Assembly (NCBI GenBank): GCA_963700105.1
Contig: CAVOWL010000005.1
Coordinates: 304,127-368,126 of the forward strand
Reading direction: 5' to 3'
DNA: 64,000 nucleotides
Source: CAVUWL01 sp963700105
Lineage (GTDB): Bacteria; Actinomycetota; Thermoleophilia; Solirubrobacterales; 70-9
A model generated the notes under the pieces. The model saw only the letters and a program-made list of their open reading frames with translations. It was not told the origin of the DNA and did not search any database. This document shows, piece by piece, positions 18,258 to 28,500 of the stretch (the stretch's first letter is position 1; the number at the start of each line of letters is the position of its first letter). The position numbers were made by a program, and so were the translations under genes.

Positions 18258-18713
18258 GTGAAGCGAAGCTACGCCCCGCTGTTCGTCGTCGTGATCACTG
18301 CGCTCACGGTCGCAGGCGCCCAGGTGGGGGCTTCCTCGGCCCACGCCTCGAGCATCAGCTCTGTGTATCTGCGCAAGACGAAGCTCGGAAAGATCTTGGT
18401 CAACACCGCCGGCTACACGCTCTTTCAGTTCTCCAAAGACCCGCGTAAAAAGGACACCTGTGTGTCAGTTGCCGGTTGCAGCGCGAATTGGATTCCCCAG
18501 GAAGAGACGACCAGGCTAACGGCCGGTCCCGGCGTCCACGCCTCACTGCTATCGACAATCAATGTTGACGGGGGACACCAGCTCACCTATGCGGGTCACC
18601 CCCTGTATATCGACAGTGCCTCGACCGGACCCGCACAGACCTCCTACGTCGGCACGAAGGAATTCGGCGGGACCTGGGAGGCGATCAATGCCAAGGGGCG
18701 AGCCGTGAAGTAA
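18258..18713 (+). CDS. secreted protein with lipoprotein-15 type repeats
   Basis: The 151-residue product has a signal peptide (about residues 1-31) and two copies of the repeat known as PF03640 (COG4315): LGKILVNTAGYTLFQFSKD with a C...C pair around a tryptophan (SANWIP), and a second shorter copy TYAGHPLYI. Such proteins are exported and of unknown function. There is no lipobox cysteine, so it is probably soluble. It starts at GTG 18258, preceded by a GGAGGA ribosome-binding motif about 5 nt away. Confidence 0.85.
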   Translation: MKRSYAPLFVVVITALTVAGAQVGASSAHASSISSVYLRKTKLGKILVNTAGYTLFQFSKDPRKKDTCVSVAGCSANWIPQEETTRLTAGPGVHASLLSTINVDGGHQLTYAGHPLYIDSASTGPAQTSYVGTKEFGGTWEAINAKGRAVK

Positions 18714-18909
18714 ATGCGCTCCCCGCAACACTTAGGTCAGCGAGGTCGAGGCGAAAGCCGGTTTTTGAGCATTAGGTCGGTGGCGGTTTGTTCAAGCAGG
18801 GCCTCAAGCCATTCGGGCGAGAGTTGGCGCCACCCTGCGATCGCTCGTCTGCGCGAACGCTGCGAGTATGTCTGGGTGATCCTGCCCCCGCTGAGTTGCT
18901 GAGTTGGCG

Positions 18910-20076
18910 ATGAAGGCCGTCGTTTGCGCTGATGGCGAGCTGGAGGTCCGTGATCGACCCGAGCCTACCCTCGGCAGAGGCCAGGTCCGAATCGAGGTCG
19001 TGCGCTGCGGAATCTGCGGATCCGATCTGCACGCTCGCCACGGCTGTGACGCATGGGCCGACCTGGCGGCGCGCGCGGGCTATCAGCGCTTCGCCCGATC
19101 TGACCAAGAGATCGTCTTCGGCCACGAGTTCTGTGGAGAGATTGCCGAGTACGGTCCCAAATCTCGCAAAAGCTCACCAACCGGGACCCGTGTCGTCGCC
19201 CTGCCCCTGTTGCGCTTCGATCAGGGCGTCGACACGATCGGGCTCTCGGTCCATGCGCCCGGTGCCTACGCCGAGCAATTGGCGGTGCAGGAGTCGATGA
19301 TGATGGCGGTGCCCAACGGGCTTGGAGCGGATGTCGCGGCGCTGACTGAGCCGATGGCGGTCGCCTGGCATGCAGTTCGCCGTGGCGCCGTCACCAAGCG
19401 CAGCGTGGCAATAGTGATCGGCTGCGGCCCGATCGGGCTTTCGGTGATCTTGCTCCTCAAGGCCGAGGGCGTACGCACGGTTGTGGCCAGCGACTACTCG
19501 GCTGCGCGTCGCGCCCTCGCGACGGCTTGTGGAGCAGACGTGGTCATCGATCCCGCAAAGGACTCCCCACTTAGTGCCGAGGACGGTCGCGGCCACGTCA
19601 ATGACATCCCGGCCGCCCTGGAGCTGGCCGTCGGCACGCGCGAGAAATTGGGACGTCTGCCCTTCGGGTGGTGGCACGCCTGGCGGCTCGCCGAGGCGCT
19701 CGGCGCCGCACCCAAGCACCCTGTGATCTTCGAGTGCGTCGGGATGCCCGGGGTGATCGATAGCCTGATCGATGGTGCACCACTCTTTTCGCGCGTCGTC
19801 GTTGTCGGTGTCTGCGTTGGCGTCGATCAGATCACCCCCGCGATGGCGATCAACAAGGAGATCGACCTTCGCTTCGTGGTCGGCTACACACCCCTTGAGT
19901 TCCGCGACGCGTTGCACATGCTCGCCGAGGGAAAAGTCGACCCACGCCCGCTGATCACCGCCACGGTTGGACTCGACGGCGTCAGCACCGCATTTGAGGC
20001 GCTTACCAGCCCCGACCTTCACGCGAAGATTCTGATCGACCCGCTCAGCAGTGCAACGGAGCCCCAGATTGCTTAG
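18910..20076 (+). CDS. zinc-type medium-chain alcohol dehydrogenase
   Basis: This MDR-family oxidoreductase carries the catalytic zinc ligands Cys36 (in CGICGSD) and His72-Glu73 (GHEFCGE) and a nucleotide-binding GCGPIGLS motif followed by an acidic segment that favours NAD. The structural-zinc cluster of four closely spaced cysteines usually found around residues 90-115 is absent, placing it outside the classical ADH subgroup. An insertion of about 15 residues between CGSD and GHE is also unusual. ATG 18910 was preferred over TTG 18904. The alcohol or aldehyde substrate is unknown and no pathway partners adjoin. Confidence 0.88.
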   Translation: MKAVVCADGELEVRDRPEPTLGRGQVRIEVVRCGICGSDLHARHGCDAWADLAARAGYQRFARSDQEIVFGHEFCGEIAEYGPKSRKSSPTGTRVVALPLLRFDQGVDTIGLSVHAPGAYAEQLAVQESMMMAVPNGLGADVAALTEPMAVAWHAVRRGAVTKRSVAIVIGCGPIGLSVILLLKAEGVRTVVASDYSAARRALATACGADVVIDPAKDSPLSAEDGRGHVNDIPAALELAVGTREKLGRLPFGWWHAWRLAEALGAAPKHPVIFECVGMPGVIDSLIDGAPLFSRVVVVGVCVGVDQITPAMAINKEIDLRFVVGYTPLEFRDALHMLAEGKVDPRPLITATVGLDGVSTAFEALTSPDLHAKILIDPLSSATEPQIA

Positions 20077-20287
20077 GGGCCAAACCGGCGGGGTCGCACC
20101 ATCGGAGCGGGCCGCGCGCGCTCGCCACCGGTCGGATCCGTCTCCTTTCTGAATTCGGGTTCAACTCTCGATCCCTATCTCTCGCCGGGCTACCGGCGTG
20201 GATGGGTTCTAGACCCGAGCGAAGCTTTTGATGGCGGCTGGGGTTTGAAGATCAGGGCGCATAGAAATCGGCGGAAGGGAGAATGAG

Positions 20288-20761
20288 ATGAAACTTCTCA
20301 CTTTTACGGCGGTCGCAATCTTCTCTCTCACCGTCACGGTTGCCTCGGCTGCTGAAGTTAGCCGGGAAGCCTATGTCACTCAGGTTGAACCAATCTGTCA
20401 GGCCAACACCAAGGCAAACGAAAAGATCCTCAAGAACGTCAAGATCGATGTTAAGAAGGGGAAGTTGAAGGTCGCAGCCGCCGCTCTCGAAAAGGCGGCC
20501 AAGGCCTTGCAGCGGACCTATGCGCAGCTGGCGGGGGTGCCACAGCCGACCGCGGACGAAGCCAGACTGGGGAAATGGCTCGGCAACGTAAAGATCGAGG
20601 CAACCCTCTTCATGCAGACTGGCAAGGCGCTTCGCTCCGGCAATAAGAACAAGGCCCAGAATCTGGAGGGCAAGCTAAACGCCAACGCTAATCAGGCCAA
20701 TGCCGAGGTGCTGAGCTTTGAGTTTCACTTCTGCCGCTTCAACCCATCGAAGTTCACGTGA
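20288..20761 (+). CDS. secreted protein, family A copy 1
   Basis: This 157-residue protein of unknown function has a clean signal peptide (residues 1-21, ending ASAAE). The mature part is lysine/alanine-rich and helical with one cysteine near each end (EPICQAN and FHFCRF) that probably form a disulfide tying the helices together. It is paralogous to the gene at 28634: both share S/R-x-YV-x-Q-x-E-x-IC, a long central helix, a Q-R/x-PP/Q-x-AD segment and an F-x-F/Y-C C-terminus. An AAGGGAG ribosome-binding site precedes ATG 20288. It may bind a small molecule or lipid outside the cell, but nothing proves that. Confidence 0.72.
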   Translation: MKLLTFTAVAIFSLTVTVASAAEVSREAYVTQVEPICQANTKANEKILKNVKIDVKKGKLKVAAAALEKAAKALQRTYAQLAGVPQPTADEARLGKWLGNVKIEATLFMQTGKALRSGNKNKAQNLEGKLNANANQANAEVLSFEFHFCRFNPSKFT

Positions 20762-21374
20762 GCTCACTCTGTAGGGCCAGTTGCGCTAGGCGCCACCTCG
20801 CCTGCAAAGGGGATCGGCGGCGCCCTTGGATGCCACGGGCTTCCAGATAAGGAAGGATCGAGGCGGAGGGACCGCCAGGCCGGGCCCGGTAATCCGATTA
20901 CTGCCGTCGCGCTGCAAAGCGCGCGGAGGACTCAAGGGAAGGGCTGAGGATGAGGCTGGCCCAAGACTCGGTGGGGCAGGGGGCGAATTCGAGCACTTCA
21001 CTAACAGCGCCAGGCGGGCCAATTTGTGATGCCGTCTGCACCCGGCTAGCCTCCGAGATAATCGGTATGGAGTAGTTCCGAAAAGGGGGGCCAGCCTTTA
21101 CTTGTTGGGAGTAATGGTTGACGGTGCAATGCCACTTTCGCGGCGAGACGAGCTCGATGCTCCAAGCATGATGCTGACGCATATTGACATTTTGGTCCGG
21201 CTGTGTTCTAATACGGCGGATCTTTGAAATGCGCCTAGATTTCGGGGAACTCGGGCTGTTGGAGTGCCGCAGAGCAGCGGCCGTCGCTAACCGTGAGGCG
21301 CCTCGATCTGGGCGTGGTGGGAATCAAGGGTCCGCGGTTTGGTTCGGATTGAGGCCACGGCGGAGCCGGTTTAG
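20762..21374. other. long non-coding stretch with a promoter
   Basis: These 613 bp have no convincing gene. The first part contains a GGCGCC inverted repeat (around 20790 and 20817) that might end transcription of the upstream gene. The last part holds the promoter described separately and a predicted leader of about 155 nt before the family B gene. Confidence 0.45.
21184..21212 (+). promoter_or_regulatory. sigma-70 type promoter for family B copy 1
   Basis: A consensus -35 box TTGACA (21184-21189) and a -10 box TCTAAT (21207-21212) are separated by exactly 17 bp. This is the best promoter match I noticed in the window and would drive the secreted-protein gene at 21375 with a long untranslated leader. 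Confidence 0.65.
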
Positions 21375-22157
21375 ATGAGGTGGCGCGCAGCTTCGCCCGC
21401 AGTCTTGGTTGCGCTTTCCATGCTCGTGTTTTCAGCGGGGCCCGTCCAGGCAGAACGCTCGCAGAGCGGCGGCCTTATCGTTTTTCTCAAAGGCGGAATC
21501 TCGCCTCGGCAGCTCCCGCGCAGCTACTCGGCGCCAGTGGCCGTGCGCCTGCAGGCTGGAATTCGCACCGCTGAATCGATTCCGCTCCCGCGCGTTAAAT
21601 CGATAAAACTCGAATTGGCATGGCGAGGATCTCTCTTCACGCGGGGGCTTCCGGTCTGCCCCCAGGACCGGTTGCGGGTGATCGACGCTCGCCAGGCAAA
21701 CTCGGTCTGCGGCAACGCCCTCGTCGGCCGAGGGCGGCTCTATGACAGGGTCTTCATCCCGGGTCAGTCTCCCTTCGGATTGCATGCCCACCTTCTTGCC
21801 TTCAACGGAAAGACAAAGGCCGGTCACACCGCGGTTTGGGTACTGGCCTATACCTCCGATCCACCCGTCTCCTTTGTTCTTCCCTTCCACGTCCGCCACC
21901 AGGCGGGACCCTTCCGCACGGTTTTGGTCACCGTCGTGCCCCGCTCGATCGGGCCCTGGCCCCATTTCGCTCACTTCCACATGAACGTCTCCCGCCGTTT
22001 CTCCTACCGCGGCAGGACCCACAGCTACCTGAGTGCTTCCTGCCCGCTTCCACCCCACTTCACATCGGGCTTTCTATCCCTCGCTCGCGCTACTTTCAAC
22101 CTAGCCGAAGGCCCCCAGCTACGGGCCGAAACCGTTCGAAGCTGCCGCGCCCGCTGA
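21375..22157 (+). CDS. secreted protein, family B copy 1
   Basis: The 260-residue product has a signal peptide (residues 1-26, ending VQAE) and a beta-rich mature part that I associate with a recurring secreted family of Solirubrobacterales of unknown function. Conserved blocks shared with copy 2 at 24566 are LIVFLKGGI, GRGRLYDRVFIPGQ, HAHLLAFNGKT, PFHVRHQAGPFRTVLVT, WPHFAHFH and HSYLSASCPLP. Four cysteines are conserved and could form two disulfides. Histidine/phenylalanine-rich motifs may line a binding site. The gene is preceded by a strong promoter and converges on the double-TetR gene at 22622. Confidence 0.75.
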   Translation: MRWRAASPAVLVALSMLVFSAGPVQAERSQSGGLIVFLKGGISPRQLPRSYSAPVAVRLQAGIRTAESIPLPRVKSIKLELAWRGSLFTRGLPVCPQDRLRVIDARQANSVCGNALVGRGRLYDRVFIPGQSPFGLHAHLLAFNGKTKAGHTAVWVLAYTSDPPVSFVLPFHVRHQAGPFRTVLVTVVPRSIGPWPHFAHFHMNVSRRFSYRGRTHSYLSASCPLPPHFTSGFLSLARATFNLAEGPQLRAETVRSCRAR

Positions 22158-22621
22158 GGATCGGCGCAGGGTATTGCGAACCGGTCGCGGGCCCGGACCG
22201 AAACAGACCGGCACTGGCAATCGAGCGCCGCTTCGGGGCGGCCGCCACCAGATTCCGAGCTGATTTCTGCCGCCTATGCTGAGCGAACCCCCTCCCGGTA
22301 ACCGCACCGAAAATGTGGTACGCGTCGATCTCATATCCGCACGAGTCGGAGGCGCCAAGCGCCCGCCTTGCAATTAATGAACTGGTCCGCTAATGTCTCA
22401 AACTGGTTGGGCCAAGGAACGTCCCGCTCTTCCCGGTGCGGCATGGACCTTTATCGCGGACGCTGTGGGCTCGGGGGCTTCAGGCCCCGAGCCCGTCTGC
22501 GTGCTCTTTTGCTCGAGAATCAGCGGGAGCTGATTTGACCGACCGGGACACCCCGGCCGGGCCTTGTCGGTGTCTCCGAGCGCTTCGCGGCTTCGAGTTG
22601 GGTCGCCTGATCCGTCAGCAT
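22158..22621. other. intergenic region between convergent genes
   Basis: These 464 bp separate the convergent family B gene and double-TetR copy 2. No coding frame is convincing and no strong terminator hairpin was recognised. Confidence 0.35.
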
Positions 22622-23929
22622 TCAGGCGCCTGTCGCCGGGATCTCCTTGGTCGCTTCGGTCGCCATCGCGTAGGCATCTTCGGCACCGATGAATGGCGCC
22701 AGTGTGATGTAGACAGCAAGCGGAACCGTCTTCGCCAGCCGAGCTCGCGGTGCCTCGTCTTTGGCAGGATCAAACAGCAACGCGTAGATCGATCCTCCGA
22801 TTGCCTCTGAAGTAATCGGCGCGAGGTCTGGGGCCAGCTGGAAGCCGGGCTCCAGCAGCTCCTCGATCATTTCGGTGATCGCCTCGCGGTGCTCAAAGGC
22901 CGCCCTTCCCGCTGCGAACATCTCGGCTCCTCCCAAGCGCTCATACTCTGGCTCTTTCGCGCCGAAGGTGAACATCGCCTCCTCGGTAGCGCGCACTCTG
23001 GCCTGCCAGTCGGAGGTGCGTCGCATGGCGGGAAGCGCGGCCGCCAGCATCTGCGCGGAGCCGCTGTCAAGCGCGGCGATCAGCGCCTCTTCTTTGTTGG
23101 CGAAGTGCTGGTAGAAGGTTCGCTGGGAGGTCTTGGCGCGCTGCACGATCTCGGCCACCGAAGTCTCCAGGTATCCCTTGGTGGAGACGACCGCCGCGAG
23201 GGCTCGAAGAATCCGCTCTGGGGGGTTGCTGGCCGCTTGGCGCTCACGAAAAGGAAGGGTTTGTTGCAGCGCGCGTCGGGGTGGGGCGATGAGCGGGCCG
23301 GGGGGAGGAGAGTAGGAGAAGATCCACCCCCAAAGCAGCGGCGCGAGGTCCAAAAGCTCTTCCTCGTGGCCACCGTATATCCGGCTGTGGATCACTTCCT
23401 GGGTCCCCGCGAGGAGCGCTCGCACAAAATCGGCTGGGGTGTCCTCGTGGCCAGGAATCGAATCGAGCAACCGCTTCAAAGAATGGTTGAACTCGGCCAG
23501 GATTCGCTTCCCGAGGGCAACGCCCTCAGGACCAGCGGCGTGGACGTCGAAGCACGTCTTGGCTGCCGATGGTTGCGCAACTACCCACTCGACCAGCGCT
23601 TCAAAGGACCGCCTGGCCAGATCCTCATCCCCGAGCTGAATTCCCGCTGCAAATTCAAGTGCCGGCTTCACCACGGCTTCGACGGTTGCGAGAAAACACG
23701 CCTGCCTCCCTTCGAAATGCTGGTAAAAGGCGCTCCTCGAGACTCCCGAAAGCTCAACCAGGTCGGCGACGGTTGTGGCCTCGTAGCCTTTCTCGGCGAC
23801 CGCTGCGACCATCGCGGCGAAGAGCCGCTCCCGTTGGCTTCGCTCGACCTCCCTGCGTGGTGTAGCCCGCCCAGGGGGCAGCATTTTCGCTCTCAGCTCG
23901 TCGGCATTGCCCCAGGGCGTGCGCACCAT
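22622..23929 (-). CDS. fused double-TetR transcriptional regulator (copy 2)
   Basis: This paralogue of the regulator at 14471 has the same order of parts: N-terminal TPWG-x-A block, helix-turn-helix 1 (SGVSRSAFYQHFEGRQACF), helical domain, proline-rich linker ending PPRRALQQTLPF, helix-turn-helix 2 (AEIVQRAKTSQRTFYQHF) and a C-terminal domain. From ATG 23929 it has about 435 residues, matching copy 1; the frame continues to a TTG at 24037, but the added residues have no counterpart in copy 1. An inverted repeat at 24019-24032 lies about 90 bp upstream and may be its operator. Its neighbours on both sides are family B secreted proteins, and MMPL exporters are commonly under TetR control, so it is a good candidate regulator of this locus. 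Confidence 0.88.
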   Translation of the reverse strand: MVRTPWGNADELRAKMLPPGRATPRREVERSQRERLFAAMVAAVAEKGYEATTVADLVELSGVSRSAFYQHFEGRQACFLATVEAVVKPALEFAAGIQLGDEDLARRSFEALVEWVVAQPSAAKTCFDVHAAGPEGVALGKRILAEFNHSLKRLLDSIPGHEDTPADFVRALLAGTQEVIHSRIYGGHEEELLDLAPLLWGWIFSYSPPPGPLIAPPRRALQQTLPFRERQAASNPPERILRALAAVVSTKGYLETSVAEIVQRAKTSQRTFYQHFANKEEALIAALDSGSAQMLAAALPAMRRTSDWQARVRATEEAMFTFGAKEPEYERLGGAEMFAAGRAAFEHREAITEMIEELLEPGFQLAPDLAPITSEAIGGSIYALLFDPAKDEAPRARLAKTVPLAVYITLAPFIGAEDAYAMATEATKEIPATGA

Positions 23930-24018
23930 TGCGGGCAGGACCATAGGGATTCGTCGGTACGGCATCGTCTTCAAACGGTTGGATTTCGGAGAGGGTCGCG
24001 CCGGTGACATGGCCGATG

Positions 24019-24032
24019 TTTCTATGTAGAAA
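24019..24032. promoter_or_regulatory. inverted repeat upstream of double-TetR copy 2
   Basis: TTTCTA and TAGAAA form perfect 6-bp arms around a 2-bp centre. The site is AT-rich in GC-rich surroundings and lies between the divergent regulator and family B copy 2. It is a candidate autoregulatory operator; no equivalent was seen upstream of copy 1. Confidence 0.35.
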
Positions 24033-24037
24033 GCCAA

Positions 24038-24565
24038 TCCTAGCCCGGGGTAGGTCCCGGAGGCAAAGACGTCAAAGCCGGCCGGCTAGGCACCTCGGTC
24101 CGATCTCGTTCTAATTGTGCTCGGGCCCGCCCTCCATCGCGTCGCAGCGGAGCTGCGCGCCGCTGCGTGGGGGAGGAATAGCCGCCTGCCGCCAACCGGG
24201 TTCCTGGATTCAAACGCCGGCCCCGGGCGGGTTCGCGTGCCGGTCAAAGAGGACCTTCACGGGGTCGAGGACCACCGGCCTGCGGGTTGGTCTAACGGCG
24301 AGTAATAGGGCCCCGAGGAAGCCTCGCACCGATTGGGCCCGACCCGACTTTCTCCCTCTAGCCAAAGGTGAATGAAGGCGCTACAGTCCCGGGTGCGCCA
24401 TCTGATTTGGCGTAACCGGGAATTTAGTTGAGAAGTCAATAGGTATGAAGCAAATCGCAAGGCGAGCCGTCGCCGTCGCGATTGACCGCGGCAGCCTCGC
24501 CAAAACAGCCAGGCCCGATTTTGGGCTCGGTCGCCCTTGCCTCAGAATCCTGGGATCAACCTGAG
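24038..24565. other. divergent intergenic region of double-TetR copy 2 and family B copy 2
   Basis: These 528 bp hold no convincing gene. They should contain the promoters for both divergent genes. A TTGAGA at 24428 could be a -35 element for the rightward gene, but no good -10 is spaced correctly. Confidence 0.35.
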
Positions 24566-25348
24566 ATGCGCTGGCGAGCGTGGCTACCTCCGGCTCTGCT
24601 GGCGCTGGTAGCGCTCGCCATCGTGGCTGGACCGGTGCGAGCCGAACGCTCTGAGACCGGCAACTTGATCGTCTTTCTCAAAGGCGGAATCGCCCCGCGC
24701 AAGCTCCCACGTCGCCACGCGGCCCCGGTGGCGGTTCGCCTTCAGGCCGGGATCCGCACCGCCGAGGCGATTCCGCTGCCGCGGGTTAGGTCGATCAAGC
24801 TGGAACTGGCATGGAGGGGCGCGCTCTTCACCGAAGGGCTCCCGATCTGTCCCCAGGTTCGTTTGCACAGCGTCGACGTCAGCCAGGCAATCTCGGTCTG
24901 CGGCCGGGCGCTCGTCGGCAGGGGTCGGCTCTATGACAGGGTTTTCATCCCGGGCCAGGAGCCTTTTGGACTCCATGCGCATTTGCTTGCGTTTAACGGA
25001 AAAACCAGGCGGGGCCACACGGCGGTCTGGGTGCTGGCCTACAGTCCGAACCCGCCAGTCTCATTCGTCCTTCCCTTCCACGTGCGACACCAGGCGGGAC
25101 CCTTCCGCACGGTTTTGGTCACCGAAGTGCCGCGCTCGATCGGTCCTTGGCCCCATTTCGCACACTTCCACATCGTCGTCTCACGCCACTTCTTCTATCG
25201 GGGCCAAAATCACAGCTATCTGAGTGCCTCCTGTCCGCTTCCACGGCGCTTCACATCTGGTTTCCTCTCCTTGGCTCGCGCTACTTTCAACGTCGCCGAA
25301 GGCCCCCAGCTGCAGGCCGAAACTGTGCGCAGCTGTCGCGCCGGCTGA
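24566..25348 (+). CDS. secreted protein, family B copy 2
   Basis: This paralogue of the gene at 21375 is the same length (260 residues) with the same signal peptide start MRWRA and the same conserved blocks and four cysteines; by eye well over two thirds of positions match. ATG 24566 was chosen because it aligns with copy 1, although the frame is open to 24482. It lies 152 bp before the MMPL transporter gene and may be exported with, or act beside, that system. The function is unknown. Confidence 0.75.
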   Translation: MRWRAWLPPALLALVALAIVAGPVRAERSETGNLIVFLKGGIAPRKLPRRHAAPVAVRLQAGIRTAEAIPLPRVRSIKLELAWRGALFTEGLPICPQVRLHSVDVSQAISVCGRALVGRGRLYDRVFIPGQEPFGLHAHLLAFNGKTRRGHTAVWVLAYSPNPPVSFVLPFHVRHQAGPFRTVLVTEVPRSIGPWPHFAHFHIVVSRHFFYRGQNHSYLSASCPLPRRFTSGFLSLARATFNVAEGPQLQAETVRSCRAG

Positions 25349-25500
25349 GACGCGCGGTTCCAGATCAGCCCCCGCCTCAAATGGTTCTCGAGGTGGCCCA
25401 GCGGTGGCCGAGGCCCTGCGACGAAGGCGTAGAACCGCTCGAGCTGCTCTAGAATGCCCAGCATGGGAGGGCAAGGCTGCTGAGCCTTCGCAGGCCCGCC

Positions 25501-28500
25501 TTGGGCCTTGCCATCGTTCTTATCGGCTGCCTCGTGCTGGGCGTGCTTGGCATCGGGGTGGAGGGAAAGCTACAGCCGACCTCGCTGACCGTTCCCGGCA
25601 CCCCGGCGGCTCGCGGCGAAGCACTCGCTGAACGCCGCTTCGGCAACTCCTCACCCTTCATCATCCTGCTGCGCGGGCCCGCCGCTTCGATCGATCGCCA
25701 GGGTCCAGGCCTGGTTGCTGCGCTGCGCCGCGACCCCACCGCGACGGTGATCTCGCCCTGGGACCGCGGCGACCTCTCTGGGCTGCGCCCCGGCCTGCGG
25801 CGAGCCTTAATCTTGGTCGACTTTCACGTCCCGCTCGCCGCAGCGATGCGCGATACGGTTCCCTCGGTTGAACGGATCCTCAGCGAGCGCGTTCGCCCTC
25901 CGCTGGAAGCCATTCAGTCGGGCTACGCCAGCGTTTCACGCGCCCTGCAGCAGGAATCGCTCAGCGCGACCGAGCGCGCCGAGCTGATCGCCGCCCCCCT
26001 TTTAATCATCGTGTTGCTGCTTGTCTTTCGCTCGTTGGTGGCCGCCGCGATTCCACTTGGCTTCGGAGCACTGACTGTCCTGGCCGGACGCGGTGTCCTC
26101 GTGCTGGTCGGCTCCTTCGTCACGATCGAAGCTCTTTCGCTCGTCGTCTGCACGATGATGGGACTTGCGCTCGGGGTCGACTACTCGCTATTTATCGTCT
26201 CGCGCTTCCGCGAGGAGCTCGCCCAAATCGATCCCACCTATGCCCGCGGCGGAGAGCGGGCGAAAAAGGGGACGGGTGTGCGCGGGCCGCCCGGCGGTCC
26301 CGATCTGGTTGGCGGTGAAGCTGGCGGGCGGCGCCTGCGGGCTTCCCAGGCGAGGGAGGCCGCGCTTCGCACCCGCCAAAGTGCCGGGCGCACGACGATC
26401 TTCGCCGGGCTGACCCTATTTTCAGCGATTTTTCTCTCCTCCTTCTTGCAGCCGGGGTCCCTTCTTTTTTCCCTGGCGACCGCGCTGGTCATCGTGACCG
26501 CGATCAGCGTCGTGATCGCCACCGTGGCGCTGCCGGCGCTGCTGGCCCTGCTCGGAGCGCGGATCGATGCCGTCAGGGTCGGGGGAGGCCCTCGATGGGG
26601 CGCACGTTCGCGGGTCGCGGCCGCGGCGGGCGCGGCGCTCCGTCGGCCGGGGCTCGCCGCGATCGTTGTGGCTGTGCCTTTGGTTCTGTTGGCCGCACCT
26701 GCCCTCGCCTTCAACACGGGAGCCCCGGGGGTGGGGGAGCTCTCGGCATCCAATCCGGCTCGCAAGAGCACCGAAGCGATTGACCGCGCCGTTGGTCCTG
26801 GTTGGGAGGCGCCCTTTGTACTTACCGCTGAATCGCCGGGCGGTCCGATCACCACACCGAGACGCCTCGCCCTGCTGGCAGGATGGCAGCGTCGCATTGG
26901 ATCCCAGCCCGACGTACGAGCGGTCATAGGACCGGGACAAATAGTTCAAGCTGCGGCGCCCCTGCGGCGCTTTGGGCGGACGATCACCGCTGCGGGTCAG
27001 AGCGGACCGGCCGCATTGGTGAAACTCGGCCCCGGTCTGCGCCACGCCGCTGGGGCGGTGGGGCAGCTGCGTAATGGAATTGCTCGTGCCGCACAGGGCA
27101 GCGGTCTGCTCGGCGACGGGGCAGGGCGAGCGGGGCGCGGCGCCGGTCTGCTGACCGGAGGGCTGTCCAAGGCAGCCAGCGCCGGGGCGCGGGCAGCCGC
27201 GGCCTTGCCACAGCTGGAAAGTGGAACCGACCGCCTTGCCGCCGGTCAGCGCAAGGCTTCGGCTGCAGGGTTCACCCTGGCGCTCGGTCTGCAATCGCTA
27301 CTTCCAACCGTCCGTGGCAACGGGTTGGGTCGAGCAAGGCGGCTCGCCAATCAGCTGCAAAATGCCGCTCGCAGCGATCCGTCACTGCAACCAGAGGCAA
27401 CGCAGGCAACGATCGTCGAGCGGGCTCTCGAAACGACGCATGAAGAACTCCAGCGCCTGAGCGGCGTCGCCAATGGGTTGAACGGTGGCCTCGAACGCCT
27501 CGCCACCGGAGGCAAGCGTTTAAATAGCGGTACGCAGAGACTCTCCGCCGCGGCGAGTGGTCTGGTCGGCGGCCTCCAGCGGCTCGAAGGCGGTGCCCGC
27601 CGGCTCGAAGGGGGTCTCGGCGAACTCGAGGGCGGAGCCGGTGCACTGCAGCATGGCCTAGACAGCGGCTATCAGCGCTCTCGCCCTCTACAAACGGGGC
27701 TGCGCCGAGCCGGGGTGCGGGTAGCCGCGACGGCCGCGCCATTGGCCAGGGGGGTGCGCCGGCTCCAGCTTCGCTCACCTCACCTGTTTGAATCCGGCTA
27801 CTTCGTCCTTTCCGCCTTAGACGGCGCCCCTCCTCGCGGCCGCGCCCTGGCCGGCGAGTCGGTTGACCTCGGCGGTGGCGGTCAGGCAGCGCGGATCTTG
27901 GTCATCTCCAACCAGGCTCTCAATACGGCGGGCTCACGGGCGTTTGGCGCCCGGCTCGACGCTGACGCCGAACGGATTGCCCACGCCTCAGGGATGCGGA
28001 CCGGTGTTAGCGGCGGCGCCGCGATCCTGAACGACTATGGCTCGGCCACCAAGGCCCGGATTCCGCTGGTGATAGCCGCGGTGATTGCCATTACTTTCCT
28101 GATCCTGGTCGTGGTTCTCCGCGCCCTGCCCCTTGCCGCGCTCGCCGTGATCCTCAACCTCGGCTCGGTCGGAGCTGCCCTGGGGGTGATGACGCTGGTC
28201 TCCAAGATCCCAGCGGGCTACCCGCTCGGTGGCCATCCCTACATCGACACGGTCGGCGCCGCGGGAATATTCGCCGTCACATTCGGTCTCTCAATCGACT
28301 ACGCGGTTTTCCTGATCGCGCGGATGCGGGAGCGCTATGAGCTCGACGGGGACAACGCCGCCGCCATTTCCTTCGGCCTAGAGCGGACCGCGTCGGTGAT
28401 CACCGGCGCGGCGGCGATCATGGCCGCGGTCTTCATTTCGTTTGCCGCGGCGCCGATCGCCACGGTCAGCCAAATGGGTCTCGGCCTGACCGTTGCGATC

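Noticed and set aside
22889..24007. 372-codon plus-strand frame opposite double-TetR copy 2
   Set aside because: It is an antisense shadow of a clear TetR gene, caused by high GC; no motif.
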